In this document: one piece after another, positions 1 to 8,248 of the stretch
Numbering within the stretch: the first letter of the stretch is position 1
Layout of the letters: each line of letters starts with the position of its first letter
Assembly: GCF_014648095.1 (NCBI RefSeq)
Contig: NZ_BMQL01000009.1
Coordinates: 105,569 to 169,568 of the forward strand
Direction: 5' to 3'
Source of the DNA: Deinococcus ruber
GTDB taxonomy: Bacteria > Deinococcota > Deinococci > Deinococcales > Deinococcaceae
DNA: 64,000 nt
The notes under the pieces: generated by a model
Told to the model about the DNA's origin: nothing
Seen by the model: the letters and a program-made list of their open reading frames with translations, nothing else
The model's database searches: none
Position numbers and translations under genes: made by a program

Positions 1-1843
1 TCAGCGGACTGTCGTCACTCCAGCGCATGTACACCTGCGGGGGCGCACCCTTCCCGCGCAGGTTCAACATCAGCGCAGCGATAGCATTGGGAACGCTTGA
101 TCCCTGCGCCCGCAGCACGCTGTACGGCCCGACCCGTACGCCAGTCACCTCGACCACATCGCTGAACTCGGACGCGTCATCCACCTGAATTTCCAGAAAA
201 ATGAACGGAACACCGTCGGGCAGGTGCGCCATCTGCCGCGCTTCCAGTTCGGCCTCTGCGTAATCCTGAGGCGTGCTTGGCCCTACATCATGCGCCACCA
301 GCCGCAACGGGCGAATCGGAAATTCACGCAGCAACGTCTTGGCAGAGTCGTCGAATATCACGCTGCTGACACGCAACTCGAAGGAGCGCTGGACCCGCGA
401 CGCGATGCTGACCGCCAGAATGACCGCGATGAACAGCAGCGCGATCAACAGACCTTCCGGGCGACTGATGATGGTGACAGCACTGGTGTAGATGAAGACG
501 GCGCTGATGAGGGTAAAGGCGACGGTGAGGCCCCGCTCCTTGTGGCGGAGCGCCGAGAGGGTCACGGCGACGGCGGCGGAGGTCATCAGCGCCAGCACGC
601 CCGTCGCGTATGCCCCGGCCTGCTCGTCCACATTGGCTTTAAAGGCCAGCGTGACCAGCAGGGCGATGCTGATGAACACCAGCACCAATGGGCGGCTCAT
701 TCTGGCCCAGTCGGGGGCCATGCCGTAGCGTGGGAGGTAGCGCGGCACGATGTTCAGCAGACCGGCCATTGCCGACGCGCCTGCGAACCACAGAATCGCG
801 ATGGTGCTCACGTCATACGCGGTGCCGAAAATCTCACCCAGCTGTGTGTGTGCCAGATACGCCAGCGCCCGCCCGTTGGCCGCGCCGCCCGGCTGAAACG
901 CGGCGGCTGGAATCAGCAGCGTGGTCACCACACTGCTGGCGATCAGAAACACGCTCATGATCAGCGCCGCCGTCGTCAACAGTTTCTTCCCGTTGCGAAT
1001 GCGGCCCGTAGGAGCGTGTTCGGTGTCGGTGGCGTCGCCCTTGATCAGCGGCATCACGACCACGCCCGTCTCGAACCCCGACAACCCCAGAGCGAGTTGT
1101 GGAAATACCAGCAGCGCGGCACCGATCAGGGCCAGCGGGCTGGCATAGGCATGCCCCAGCGCCGCGAACCAGTCCGAAAACAGGTGCGGCTGCGCCATCA
1201 CCAGCATCAGGCCCTTGACGACCACCACCGAACTGAGGCTCAGATAAGCGATGACGATGACGACCGCGATGCCGATGGCCTCTTTGAACCCCTTCAGAAA
1301 CACCGCACCCAACGCCAGAATCAGGGCCATCGTCACGATGAGTTGCTTGCCCTCAAGCGCAGATTTAAGCAGAGGATTTTCGGTCATGTGGGCGGCGGCG
1401 TCAGCGGCGGAGAGGGTGATGGTGATGACAAACCCGGTGGCGACGAAGCCCAGCAGTGCCAGCACCAGCAGCTTGCTCGGCCAGAAGCTCAGCAGCCGTT
1501 CGAGCATGCTGATACTGCCGTCGCCGTGCGGACTTTCCTGCGCCACCCGCCGGTACATCGGCAGTGCGCCGAACAGCGTGACCAACACCAGCACCAGCGT
1601 CGCGAAGGGCGACAGCGCCCCTGCCGCCAGCGCCGCGATGCCCGGCTGATAGCCCAGCGTGGAAAAGTAATCCACCCCCGTCAGACACATCACCTGCCAC
1701 CACGCATGCGTGTGGTGCTGCGCCTCCGCTGCCTGTGCATCTTCGTAAAATCCCTCCGCTTCCGGCGTCTGGTTGGCGTCCTCCAGAAGCCAGCGCTTGA
1801 AGGGCGAAGTCGGCGGGGGTGTCGGAGGAGGCGAAGCGGTCAT
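1..1843 (-). CDS. APC-superfamily permease, 3' end cut by window edge
   Basis: This is a polytopic membrane transporter read from an ATG at 1843 and still open at base 1, so its C-terminus is missing. The first ~50 residues are soluble and proline-rich. They are followed by a motif [15 protein letters not shown] and about a dozen hydrophobic segments, then a soluble tail beginning after [17 protein letters not shown]. This layout resembles the APC/KUP-like permeases annotated as amino-acid or potassium transporters, and the substrate cannot be read from the sequence. A CATACT element lies 8 bases upstream of the ATG, so the transcript could have little or no leader. The gene starts 49 bases after the RepA-like stop codon on the same strand. 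Confidence 0.75.
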   Translation of the reverse strand, partial: MTASPPPTPPPTSPFKRWLLEDANQTPEAEGFYEDAQAAEAQHHTHAWWQVMCLTGVDYFSTLGYQPGIAALAAGALSPFATLVLVLVTLFGALPMYRRVAQESPHGDGSISMLERLLSFWPSKLLVLALLGFVATGFVITITLSAADAAAHMTENPLLKSALEGKQLIVTMALILALGAVFLKGFKEAIGIAVVIVIAYLSLSSVVVVKGLMLVMAQPHLFSDWFAALGHAYASPLALIGAALLVFPQLALGLSGFETGVVVMPLIKGDATDTEHAPTGRIRNGKKLLTTAALIMSVFLIASSVVTTLLIPAAAFQPGGAANGRALAYLAHTQLGEIFGTAYDVSTIAILWFAGASAMAGLLNIVPRYLPRYGMAPDWARMSRPLVLVFISIALLVTLAFKANVDEQAGAYATGVLALMTSAAVAVTLSALRHKERGLTVAFTLISAVFIYTSAVTIISRPEGLLIALLFIAVILAVSIASRVQRSFELRVSSVIFDDSAKTLLREFPIRPLRLVAHDVGPSTPQDYAEAELEARQMAHLPDGVPFIFLEIQVDDASEFSDVVEVTGVRVGPYSVLRAQGSSVPNAIAALMLNLRGKGAPPQVYMRWSDDSPL

Positions 1844-1892
1844 ACCGTCCCAGTATGCAACTCCAGAGAGCACTTAAAGTCTCCCGATTTCA

Positions 1893-3251
1893 TCACTCCA
1901 GCACCATCGCGTCCAGCACCGCTTTCAGCTCGGTCATGAAACGGTCGCCCTCGATACGACCCAGAGCAGCGATGGCCTCCTCCATCACGGAAGCCGCGTC
2001 GAGCTTGCCGACCAACACACCCTGTTTCAGGGTATCCAGCTCGTGTGGGCGCAGCTTGTTCCGGTACAGCAGATTCAGTTGTTTGATCAGGTACTCACTG
2101 CGGTCTTCAGCCGACATCGCTCGGAGCAGTTCCTGAGTATTGGGCCGTTCCAGCTCTGCCGACGCCTTACGGGCAACCTTAGGTGCGCCTTCCACCGGTT
2201 CGCCCATTACCTGACGAACGATGTACTGATCAGGATTCTTGATGAAATGCACCAGTGCGGCAGCGTGCGTTTTTTTGATCTGCATCCCGGCAGCCACACG
2301 GCGCTCGAAGTCATCAACAGCAGCAGTCAGGCTGACCGGCGACATCTCCCGGGCAAGCAGGTGCAGCACGCCGTCAGCGACTCCGTATTTGCGAAAACGC
2401 GCCATCAGCGCAGGTGGAAGGGCAACGAACTGCCGGGTGAAATGATAAGTGATGCGCTGATCTTTGCCGCGCCCCGAATACGCCACATCGCGCAGATATC
2501 CCTTTCGAATCAACTCTTCATGGGGACCGGCCAGGGCACGGCGCACGTCCTGGAGACGAGTGCAGGCCATTTTGCATTGATCAGCCCACTCCACGATGTT
2601 CACGTCCAGGATGTCTACCATCTCGTCAGGGCGCTCTGGATTGATGCGCGTGGCGTCCAGCACGCGGTACAGGATACGTGTGCGGGGCCGCGAGAGGCTG
2701 TGCATGAATTCCAGGTCGAGCGGCTTGGTGTAGCCGCCCAGGATTGAATTTACGATCTCCTCAGCCAGTGTCAGGGTGATGATGGTGCGCTCGTCGAACT
2801 GTCCACCGATGCTGCTGCTGTACTCGACCTTGTTCAGAATGCTGAAACCGACATTGCTCCAGCGCCGCTTCGGATGATCGCGCCAGCCGCCTGAGATGCG
2901 GTAGGACGTGGTTCGCAGCCGTTCGAGGCTGATTCGCAGCATCTCGTAGTAGGGGCCAGTGCGGCGAAATCCAGCCAGTTTCAAGAGCCGTGACGCGCTG
3001 ACAGTCAGCTTGCCGTCCATCGGCTGCCCCTGCTCGCCGTACAGAGCGAGGATGGCTGTGTTCACGTCGTTATCGACACCGTGTGGCACGCCATATTCTG
3101 GCAACGCCTGGCACTTGACATTGACCACCCGCTCACCCTGACTGGTGGTCACCGACCATTCTCGCAGGCCATCTGCGATATCCAGGGCGCTGATCAGATT
3201 CAGGCGGGCGAGGTTGAGTTCATCTGCAAAGTTGCGGTGTTCGAGTGTCAT
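1893..3251 (-). CDS. repA: RepA-like plasmid/chromid replication initiator
   Basis: A 452-residue protein (from ATG 3251) that resembles iteron-binding replication initiators of Deinococcus secondary replicons. It opens with the family-like N-terminus DELNLARLNLISALD. The middle contains LDLEFMHSLSRPRTRILYRVLDA, consistent with winged-helix initiator domains that bind iterons and open the origin. An in-frame TTG at 3308 would add 19 residues, but the shorter form fits the family N-terminus better. The gene reads away from the iteron array, which lies 180-670 bases upstream. An AT-rich palindromic segment immediately upstream may hold its promoter and autoregulatory site. I see no parA or parB next to it in this window. 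Confidence 0.82.
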   Translation of the reverse strand: MTLEHRNFADELNLARLNLISALDIADGLREWSVTTSQGERVVNVKCQALPEYGVPHGVDNDVNTAILALYGEQGQPMDGKLTVSASRLLKLAGFRRTGPYYEMLRISLERLRTTSYRISGGWRDHPKRRWSNVGFSILNKVEYSSSIGGQFDERTIITLTLAEEIVNSILGGYTKPLDLEFMHSLSRPRTRILYRVLDATRINPERPDEMVDILDVNIVEWADQCKMACTRLQDVRRALAGPHEELIRKGYLRDVAYSGRGKDQRITYHFTRQFVALPPALMARFRKYGVADGVLHLLAREMSPVSLTAAVDDFERRVAAGMQIKKTHAAALVHFIKNPDQYIVRQVMGEPVEGAPKVARKASAELERPNTQELLRAMSAEDRSEYLIKQLNLLYRNKLRPHELDTLKQGVLVGKLDAASVMEEAIAALGRIEGDRFMTELKAVLDAMVLE

Positions 3252-3308
3252 CCAGACCCCAGGGTGAAGCGCCGTATCGACCAGACGTGCCGAGCTATGT
3301 GGGGCCAA

Positions 3309-3386
3309 TTTTTTTCGCCCTTGATGTTGATGTTAATACATATTCAAAGAATATCTTTTGTAACTACTTGATGAAAAAACATCATC
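3309..3386. promoter_or_regulatory. AT-rich segment with palindromes upstream of repA (possible unwinding element/operator)
   Basis: The segment is far more AT-rich than its surroundings. It contains the inverted repeat ATATTC-AAA-GAATAT at 3340-3354 and the repeat GATG-AAAAAA-CATC at 3370-3383. On the minus strand it sits just upstream of the repA start, so it could carry the repA promoter and an autoregulatory site, or serve as the duplex-unwinding element. Both roles are inferred from position and composition. Confidence 0.5.
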
Positions 3387-3433
3387 AAAGGCGGCGCTGA
3401 AAACGTGTGTGGCGCGGCGTTTTTCGTGTCAAA

Positions 3434-3726
3434 GGTGCAACTATGACGCAGTAAATGGTGCAACTATGACGCAGGTGGAGGGGTCAAAAGGTGCAACTAT
3501 GACGCACCCCCTCCGGCCAATGGTGCAACTATGACGCAGCAATGGTGCAACTATGACGCAGGTGAACGTGCGTCATAGTTGCACCATCTCAGGGCCAAAG
3601 GTGCAACTATGACGCAGGTGAAGCCCCCCGAATTGGGGCTGAATGGTGCAACTATGACGCGCAGAAATTGCCAAAAGGTGCAACTATGACGCAGGCAAAA
3701 CGGTCAAAAGGTGCAACTATGACGCA
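3434..3726. repeat. Iteron array (ten 17-bp iterons)
   Basis: Copies of GGTGCAACTATGACGCA start at 3434, 3457, 3490, 3522, 3544, 3600, 3645, 3677 and 3710 in direct orientation. One inverted copy lies at 3569-3585. All are perfect over 17 bases except the copy at 3645, which ends in G instead of A. Start-to-start distances are 23, 33, 32, 22, 25 (to the inverted copy), 31, 45, 32 and 33, close to multiples of one helical turn. The initiator would therefore bind mostly on one face of the DNA. These are the presumed RepA binding sites. Confidence 0.93.
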
Positions 3727-3906
3727 GGCAAAATCAGGCTGAACGGGCCGCCGAAACCGCAGAAGGCTCTGGAAGCTGAAACGTTTAAGAGAGGATCGTC
3801 CAAAGGTAAATCCAGACTACTGATTCTGTTGAAAGACTAAAATGGATGCTGGAAATGCTAAGAGGATCTAGACAGACGAACTCTCATGCCGGTTTGCGCC
3901 TCGGCC

Positions 3907-3923
3907 TGCGTCATAGTTGCACC
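3907..3923 (-). repeat. Isolated inverted iteron
   Basis: A perfect copy of the 17-bp iteron in inverted orientation, 180 bases beyond the main array. It ends two bases before a TTGACA hexamer at 3926-3931 that could be the -35 box of the downstream vWA operon. The -10 match (about 3949-3954) is weak. The site could be an outlying initiator-binding site used for handcuffing, or it could link RepA binding to transcription of the operon. Confidence 0.85.
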
Positions 3924-4047
3924 TTTTGACAGGCTGCTAAAAACCTGCTCTTCCCTTCAAGGCGTGTGGCACGCAAATTTCTGTGTCTTACCGGCCAACT
4001 GTGCCAAATTTCGGTCCTGCTGCTCTTGAAGGTGAGATATTGCAGGC

Positions 4048-4719
4048 ATGACCGACCCGGCATTTTCTCAGATCCCGTTTGCGCTCGCCGAGTTTGCCGA
4101 CAACCCGGAGCCGCGCTGTCCGGTGTTGTTGCTCGTTGATACGAGTGGGAGCATGAGCGGCGCAGCTATCGCCGAGCTGAACGAGGGCCTGCAAGCGTTT
4201 CGGCGCGAACTTGGAGCCGATGATCTGGCAATGAAGCGCTGCGAGATCGCGCTGGTGACCTTTGGGCCAGTCAAGACCGTCAGCGAATTCACGTCGGCAG
4301 AGCATTTTGTGCCGCCCACATTGCAGGCAGCAGGAAATACACCGATGGGCGCTGCAATCACGCATGGTCTGGGCCTGTTGCGTCAGCGTAAAGAACTGAT
4401 CCGTCAGAACGGGATCGGCATGTACCGTCCCTGGGTCTTTCTGATCACCGACGGCGCACCGACCGATGCGTGGCAGGCGGCAGCCGAAGCCGTCAGGCGC
4501 GGTGAGGAGGCCAGGTCGTTCGCCTTCTTTGCGGTGGGTGTAAAGGGCGCAGATATGGGCATTCTGTCGCAGCTGAGCGTGCGTGAGCCGCTGCGTCTGG
4601 ATGGCCTGAAATTCCGTGAGATGTTCGTGTGGTTGTCGGCCAGTCTGCGGGCCGTGTCGCAGAGCACACCGGGCGACGCGGTTTCGCTTGCCAGCCCTAA
4701 AGGTTGGGCCGAACTGTAA
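4048..4719 (+). CDS. TerY-like von Willebrand factor A domain protein
   Basis: A 223-residue soluble protein that is essentially one vWA domain. The MIDAS metal site is complete: DTSGS at residues 31-35, Thr98 in GNTPMGAAI, and Asp135 in LITDGAPTD. It has no signal peptide or membrane segment. A purine-rich GAAGGTGAG lies about 11 bases before the ATG. It is the first gene of a tight plus-strand operon and its stop is two bases from the PP2C start. In Ter-associated stress systems this vWA (TerY) is typically encoded with a PP2C phosphatase and a protein kinase, exactly the order here. Its partner or ligand is not known from sequence. Confidence 0.88.
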   Translation: MTDPAFSQIPFALAEFADNPEPRCPVLLLVDTSGSMSGAAIAELNEGLQAFRRELGADDLAMKRCEIALVTFGPVKTVSEFTSAEHFVPPTLQAAGNTPMGAAITHGLGLLRQRKELIRQNGIGMYRPWVFLITDGAPTDAWQAAAEAVRRGEEARSFAFFAVGVKGADMGILSQLSVREPLRLDGLKFREMFVWLSASLRAVSQSTPGDAVSLASPKGWAEL

Positions 4720-4721
4720 CC

Positions 4722-5567
4722 ATGTGGAGACGCTGGCGAGTCGTGGGAGCGTCGGTGCGCGGTACCGCGCATGTGCAGTCGGGTGCCGAGTGTCAGGACG
4801 CCTCGCTGTGGCGCTTGGTGGACAGCGCCCAGGGTGTGCCAACCTTGCTGCTGACGGCCAGCGACGGTGCGGGCAGTGCGGCGCATTCGGCAGAAGCCGC
4901 GCAACTCGTGTGCGCCGCACTGCTGGACGAACTGGAGCGCCTGAGCCGCCGCGACGGTTTCGATCTGGCCGAGCTGAATGCCCATACCCTGCTGGCGGGC
5001 CTGCGTGCCGCATTGGAAGGCCACGCCGACGAACACGGCTATCTGCTGCGCGATCTGGCCTGCACGCTGCTGGTGGGGGTCGTGGTGCCCGGCGCGGCGT
5101 GGTTCATGCAGGTTGGTGACGGGGCTATCGTGATGCAGAGTGGCGCTGAACTGCGGCTGCACGTGTGGCCCGATAGCGGCGAGTACGCCAATCAGACCTA
5201 TTTTGTGACCGATGTGCCGCACAGCCACGTGCATGAAGCCCTGTATTCCGGCGACTGGCGGCGGGTGGCGCTGCTGACAGACGGCCTTCAGGGATTGGCG
5301 CTGTCGAGTGCGGGCCGCGTCCCCCACGCACCGTTTTTCGAGCCGGTCTTCCGCACGCTGGAACAGGCCCAGGACGGCTGGCCCGAGTATCTGGGCAGCG
5401 GGCTGAGGCAGTTTCTGGATTCTCCGGCGGTGAATGCACGTACCAGTGACGACAAGACGCTGCTGCTGGCGTGTGCGCTGGACGTGCCGGAAGTCGCCAT
5501 AGACATTCCAGACATTTCGGAGCACCTGGAAACAGACGTGCTGGCCGAGGCGGGGCCGCCCGCATGA
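4722..5567 (+). CDS. PP2C-family protein phosphatase of the TerY-phosphatase-kinase triad
   Basis: A 281-residue predicted Ser/Thr phosphatase. Metal-binding motifs typical of PP2C are visible: a GAECQD segment (residues 21-26), SDGAGS (47-52), QVGDGAIV, LLTDGLQG and a C-terminal SDDKTLLLA. The ATG at 4722 follows the vWA stop by two bases; an upstream in-frame TTG at 4704 is less likely. The stop overlaps the kinase start in an ATGA junction, so translation of the two is probably coupled. The obvious inferred role is to reverse the action of the neighbouring kinase on a shared target, possibly the vWA protein. Confidence 0.88.
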   Translation: MWRRWRVVGASVRGTAHVQSGAECQDASLWRLVDSAQGVPTLLLTASDGAGSAAHSAEAAQLVCAALLDELERLSRRDGFDLAELNAHTLLAGLRAALEGHADEHGYLLRDLACTLLVGVVVPGAAWFMQVGDGAIVMQSGAELRLHVWPDSGEYANQTYFVTDVPHSHVHEALYSGDWRRVALLTDGLQGLALSSAGRVPHAPFFEPVFRTLEQAQDGWPEYLGSGLRQFLDSPAVNARTSDDKTLLLACALDVPEVAIDIPDISEHLETDVLAEAGPPA

Positions 5568-7639
5568 CCCGGTATCTGGATGCGGGTGGACGCAGTGTCG
5601 TCACGGCGCGTCCACTGGGGAGCGGCGGTGAGGGCACGGTCTACGCGCTCGAAAACCAGCCGGGCATGGTCGCCAAGGTGTACAGCAGGCCGCTTCAGCC
5701 CCAGGACTCCGAGAAGATGCGCCGGGTGGTGCAGGTGAGGTCGCCGCGCCTGGACGCCATCAGTGCGTGGCCGCGCGGCACTCTGCACGACCCAGCGCAC
5801 GCTGATGGTGTGGGAAGTGGCGGCAGCGTACTGGGCGTGGTGATGCCCTTCGTGGATTTCTCGCAGGCCACCGAGCTGCACAACCTGTACGGGCCGTCGT
5901 CTCGGCGCAAGCATTTTCCGCTGGCTGACTGGCGGTTTCTGGTGCATGTGGCCCGCAATGTGGCCCGCGCCTTTGCCGAGCTGCACGCCGAGGGGCACCT
6001 GATGGGCGACGTGAGTTCGCGCAATATCCTGGTGACGCAGCAGGGCACGGTGCGCTTTGTCGACGCCGATTCGTTTCAGATCCGGGCGGGCGAGCAGGTG
6101 TATCCGTGTCCGGTGGGAACTGCCGAATGCACGCCGCCGGAATTGCAGGGACAGCGCTTCGGCACGCTGGTTCGCACGCCCAACCACGACCGCTTCGGAC
6201 TGGCGCTGATGATGTTCTATCTGCTGTTCGAGGGGCGTCATCCGTATGCCGGGGTGCATGCCGATGGCGCTGTGCTCGCGCCCGCCGAGGCGATTGCCCG
6301 GCACAAGTTCGCGTATAGCCGGGAAGTGCAGAGCGGTGTTCGCCCGCCACCCGGCACTCTAACGCTGGAGGCGCTGCCACAGGTACTCCGCACGCTGTTC
6401 GAACGCGCCTTCTCGCCCACCATCCAGGGTCGCCCGACAGCGCAGGAATGGGAAACGGCGCTGGCCCATCTGTCAGAGACGCTCGTGCGGTGTCAGCGCA
6501 GCCCCCAGCATCTGCATTCTGAAGAGGTGGCGTGCCCGTGGTGTGCCCTGTTTCCGGCAACGTCGGGGGCCGCGACTGCCAAGACCCACCTGCCCGGCAG
6601 CGCCCGCCTTCTGGACGCCGACGCCGAGATGAACCGCATCTGGATCGGGCTGCGCGGCGTCCCGATTCCGCCCGCACAGCGCCCGCTCACTCTTCAGGTA
6701 CGGCCTCTGCCGCAGCCGGTGGCGCTCCCGGTGATGCCGGTGGTACCCCCGTTCGTGGCCCTGACCCGTGCTCAGCGGCTGGCTGGCTGGGGACGCCAGC
6801 TGTGGGGCGTGGGCCTGCTGGTGGCGGCGCTGCTGCTGAAAATGGAAGGATTACCGGTGCTGCTGTCGCTGGTGGTGGCCTTCTTCGGCTGGCTGTCGAT
6901 CCGGGCCGGGCATCCGAAGCGGCGCGAACGCGATCTGCGCCGCCGTTACGAGCGCGAGCAGATCAGTGCCGTCCGGACGCATCAGCGGCAGCTTCAGCAG
7001 ATGGCGCGGACGCTGGAACAGGAAGTCGTGGGCCTGCAACGGCAGCTGACGCAGGCGCAGCAGATGTATCAGGTCAGCAGCGCTCTGGCCCGGTACCGCG
7101 CCGAGTTCGAGCGCCTGGAGCGTCGCCGCCAGGAGGTATCCAGAATCGCCAGACAGGAGCGTTTCAGAATCGAGGAGGCCATCCGCAGCCATCAGCAGCA
7201 CTCGCTTGAGGTGTATCTGTCGCTGCATGCCGTCCAGCCGGGGATGCTGCCGGGCTTTGGCTCCGCGCTGGTTGCCTCGCTGCACAGCGGCGGCGTCCAC
7301 ACGGCGCTGGAAGTGGAGCTGGCTAGGCTGCGGCGCGTGCACGGCATCGGCCCCAAGCGCACTCAGGAACTGCTGTGGTGGCGCAAGACACTGGAACAGT
7401 TCTTCAGCTTCGATCCGTCGCAGGTGCCCGTGCAGGTGATCGAGGCGGCGCGGCAGGCGCACCAGCAGGAACTTCAGGAGCAGCTGCGGGTGCTGGAAGC
7501 CGAGGTGCCGGGGCTGCATCACCGGGTACAGGCGTGGATAGCTGCCGAGCAACATGCCGCCGAAGACGTGCTGTCGCTGATGCGCGAGGTCGAGCAGCGG
7601 CAACAGGCCATCGTGCTGCTGCGGAGCCGTCTGCAATGA
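5564..7639 (+). CDS. Membrane-anchored protein kinase with coiled coil and helix-hairpin-helix tail
   Basis: A 691-residue fusion. Residues 10-300 form a protein kinase fold: glycine loop GSGGEGTVY (19-27), Lys38, a variant catalytic loop GDVSSRNIL (148-156), DAD instead of DFG (167-169), CTPPEL (189-194) and Asp209. A CPWC motif (324-327), with Cys310 nearby, could be a small zinc site. Two hydrophobic segments (about 412-446) are followed by a long Arg/Gln-rich coiled coil (455-545). Next comes a helix-hairpin-helix region with GFGSALVASL and HGIGPKRTQELL (about 560-612), then more coiled coil. The HRD-to-GDV change is a variant but keeps Asp149 and Asn154. ATG 5564 overlaps the phosphatase stop by four bases. 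The C-terminal half suggests nucleic-acid binding at the membrane. Confidence 0.88.
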   Translation: MTRYLDAGGRSVVTARPLGSGGEGTVYALENQPGMVAKVYSRPLQPQDSEKMRRVVQVRSPRLDAISAWPRGTLHDPAHADGVGSGGSVLGVVMPFVDFSQATELHNLYGPSSRRKHFPLADWRFLVHVARNVARAFAELHAEGHLMGDVSSRNILVTQQGTVRFVDADSFQIRAGEQVYPCPVGTAECTPPELQGQRFGTLVRTPNHDRFGLALMMFYLLFEGRHPYAGVHADGAVLAPAEAIARHKFAYSREVQSGVRPPPGTLTLEALPQVLRTLFERAFSPTIQGRPTAQEWETALAHLSETLVRCQRSPQHLHSEEVACPWCALFPATSGAATAKTHLPGSARLLDADAEMNRIWIGLRGVPIPPAQRPLTLQVRPLPQPVALPVMPVVPPFVALTRAQRLAGWGRQLWGVGLLVAALLLKMEGLPVLLSLVVAFFGWLSIRAGHPKRRERDLRRRYEREQISAVRTHQRQLQQMARTLEQEVVGLQRQLTQAQQMYQVSSALARYRAEFERLERRRQEVSRIARQERFRIEEAIRSHQQHSLEVYLSLHAVQPGMLPGFGSALVASLHSGGVHTALEVELARLRRVHGIGPKRTQELLWWRKTLEQFFSFDPSQVPVQVIEAARQAHQQELQEQLRVLEAEVPGLHHRVQAWIAAEQHAAEDVLSLMREVEQRQQAIVLLRSRLQ

Positions 7640-7664
7640 GCAGCAGTCACAGGGTCGGCGTTTC

Positions 7665-8177
7665 ATGACGGACGCCGCCCGCGAGCGAACCCGCCGGGTG
7701 CTGAGAATCGCGCTGTCCAGCCCCTACGAGGGTGAGCGTGAAAAATCGGTAGGACTGGTGCTGCAACTGCTCCAGCGCGGTGGCCTGCGGCTGTGCGACA
7801 TAGATCCGTCGTTTGGCACCGCAGACGGCGAACTTGCCCTGCGAACACGGGCACGGCTGGCAGCCAGCTATCAGGTGTCGTTTCGCAGCCGCGAGGAGGC
7901 GTTGTTCTATCTTCAGCTGTTCGGTGTGTTTGCCGCGTCGTCGCCGCCTCCGGTGCCGGGTGAAGATCAGAGCGGGTATGTTCTGACCTGCTTCGCCTCG
8001 CCCGACGTGCAGGCTCGCCTCGACGCTGCATTTCACCGCCACACACCCAGACTCCAGGCAGCGCTGGCAGCGGCCCAGGAACAGGCGCTGCGCGACTATC
8101 AGGCACGGCGGCGCGAGCTGTTCCGGGCAGCCGTCGAGGGAACGGCGGCGCTGGCTGCCCGCGAGGGTGTGGACTGA
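7665..8177 (+). CDS. Uncharacterised fourth protein of the vWA-PP2C-kinase operon
   Basis: A 170-residue soluble protein that I do not recognise with confidence. It starts 25 bases after the kinase stop on the same strand and looks co-transcribed. The N-terminal half, from RVLRIALSSPYEGEREKSV to GGLRLCDIDPSFG, faintly recalls the N-terminus of DUF2786-type proteins. The C-terminal half (about 120-170) is a charged amphipathic helix rich in Ala, Arg, Gln and Glu that could form a coiled coil. There is no signal peptide or membrane segment and no obvious catalytic motif. Its position suggests a substrate, adaptor or effector of the phosphorylation module. Confidence 0.7.
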   Translation: MTDAARERTRRVLRIALSSPYEGEREKSVGLVLQLLQRGGLRLCDIDPSFGTADGELALRTRARLAASYQVSFRSREEALFYLQLFGVFAASSPPPVPGEDQSGYVLTCFASPDVQARLDAAFHRHTPRLQAALAAAQEQALRDYQARRRELFRAAVEGTAALAAREGVD

Positions 8178-8248
8178 GACAGAAGGCGGGCTGTCGATTT
8201 CCTCCAGTTCACTCGCCGCGTTCGGGCATGATTTTGCTCGCGGCTGCG

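Larger units (their letters stand above)
3252..4047. other. Replication origin region without genes
   Basis: These 796 bases hold no convincing coding sequence. From left to right they contain an AT-rich stretch with two short inverted repeats (3309-3386), ten iterons (3434-3726), a less repetitive segment (3727-3906), one isolated inverted iteron (3907-3923) and the upstream region of the vWA gene. The arrangement of initiator gene, AT-rich segment and iterons is that of an iteron-type origin. I could not find a clear DnaA box by eye. Confidence 0.8.

Noticed and set aside
224..1939. 571-codon plus-strand open frame
   Set aside because: Its Gln/His/Arg-rich composition is non-protein-like and it lies antisense to a clear membrane transporter. 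High-GC shadow.
3434..3726. Repeat array that could be mistaken for a CRISPR
   Set aside because: The repeat unit is 17 bases, gaps are short (about 5-28 bases) and variable, one copy is inverted, and a RepA gene is adjacent. These are iterons.
5288..6304. 338-codon minus-strand open frame across the PP2C/kinase junction
   Set aside because: Antisense to clear catalytic domains; no domain of its own.
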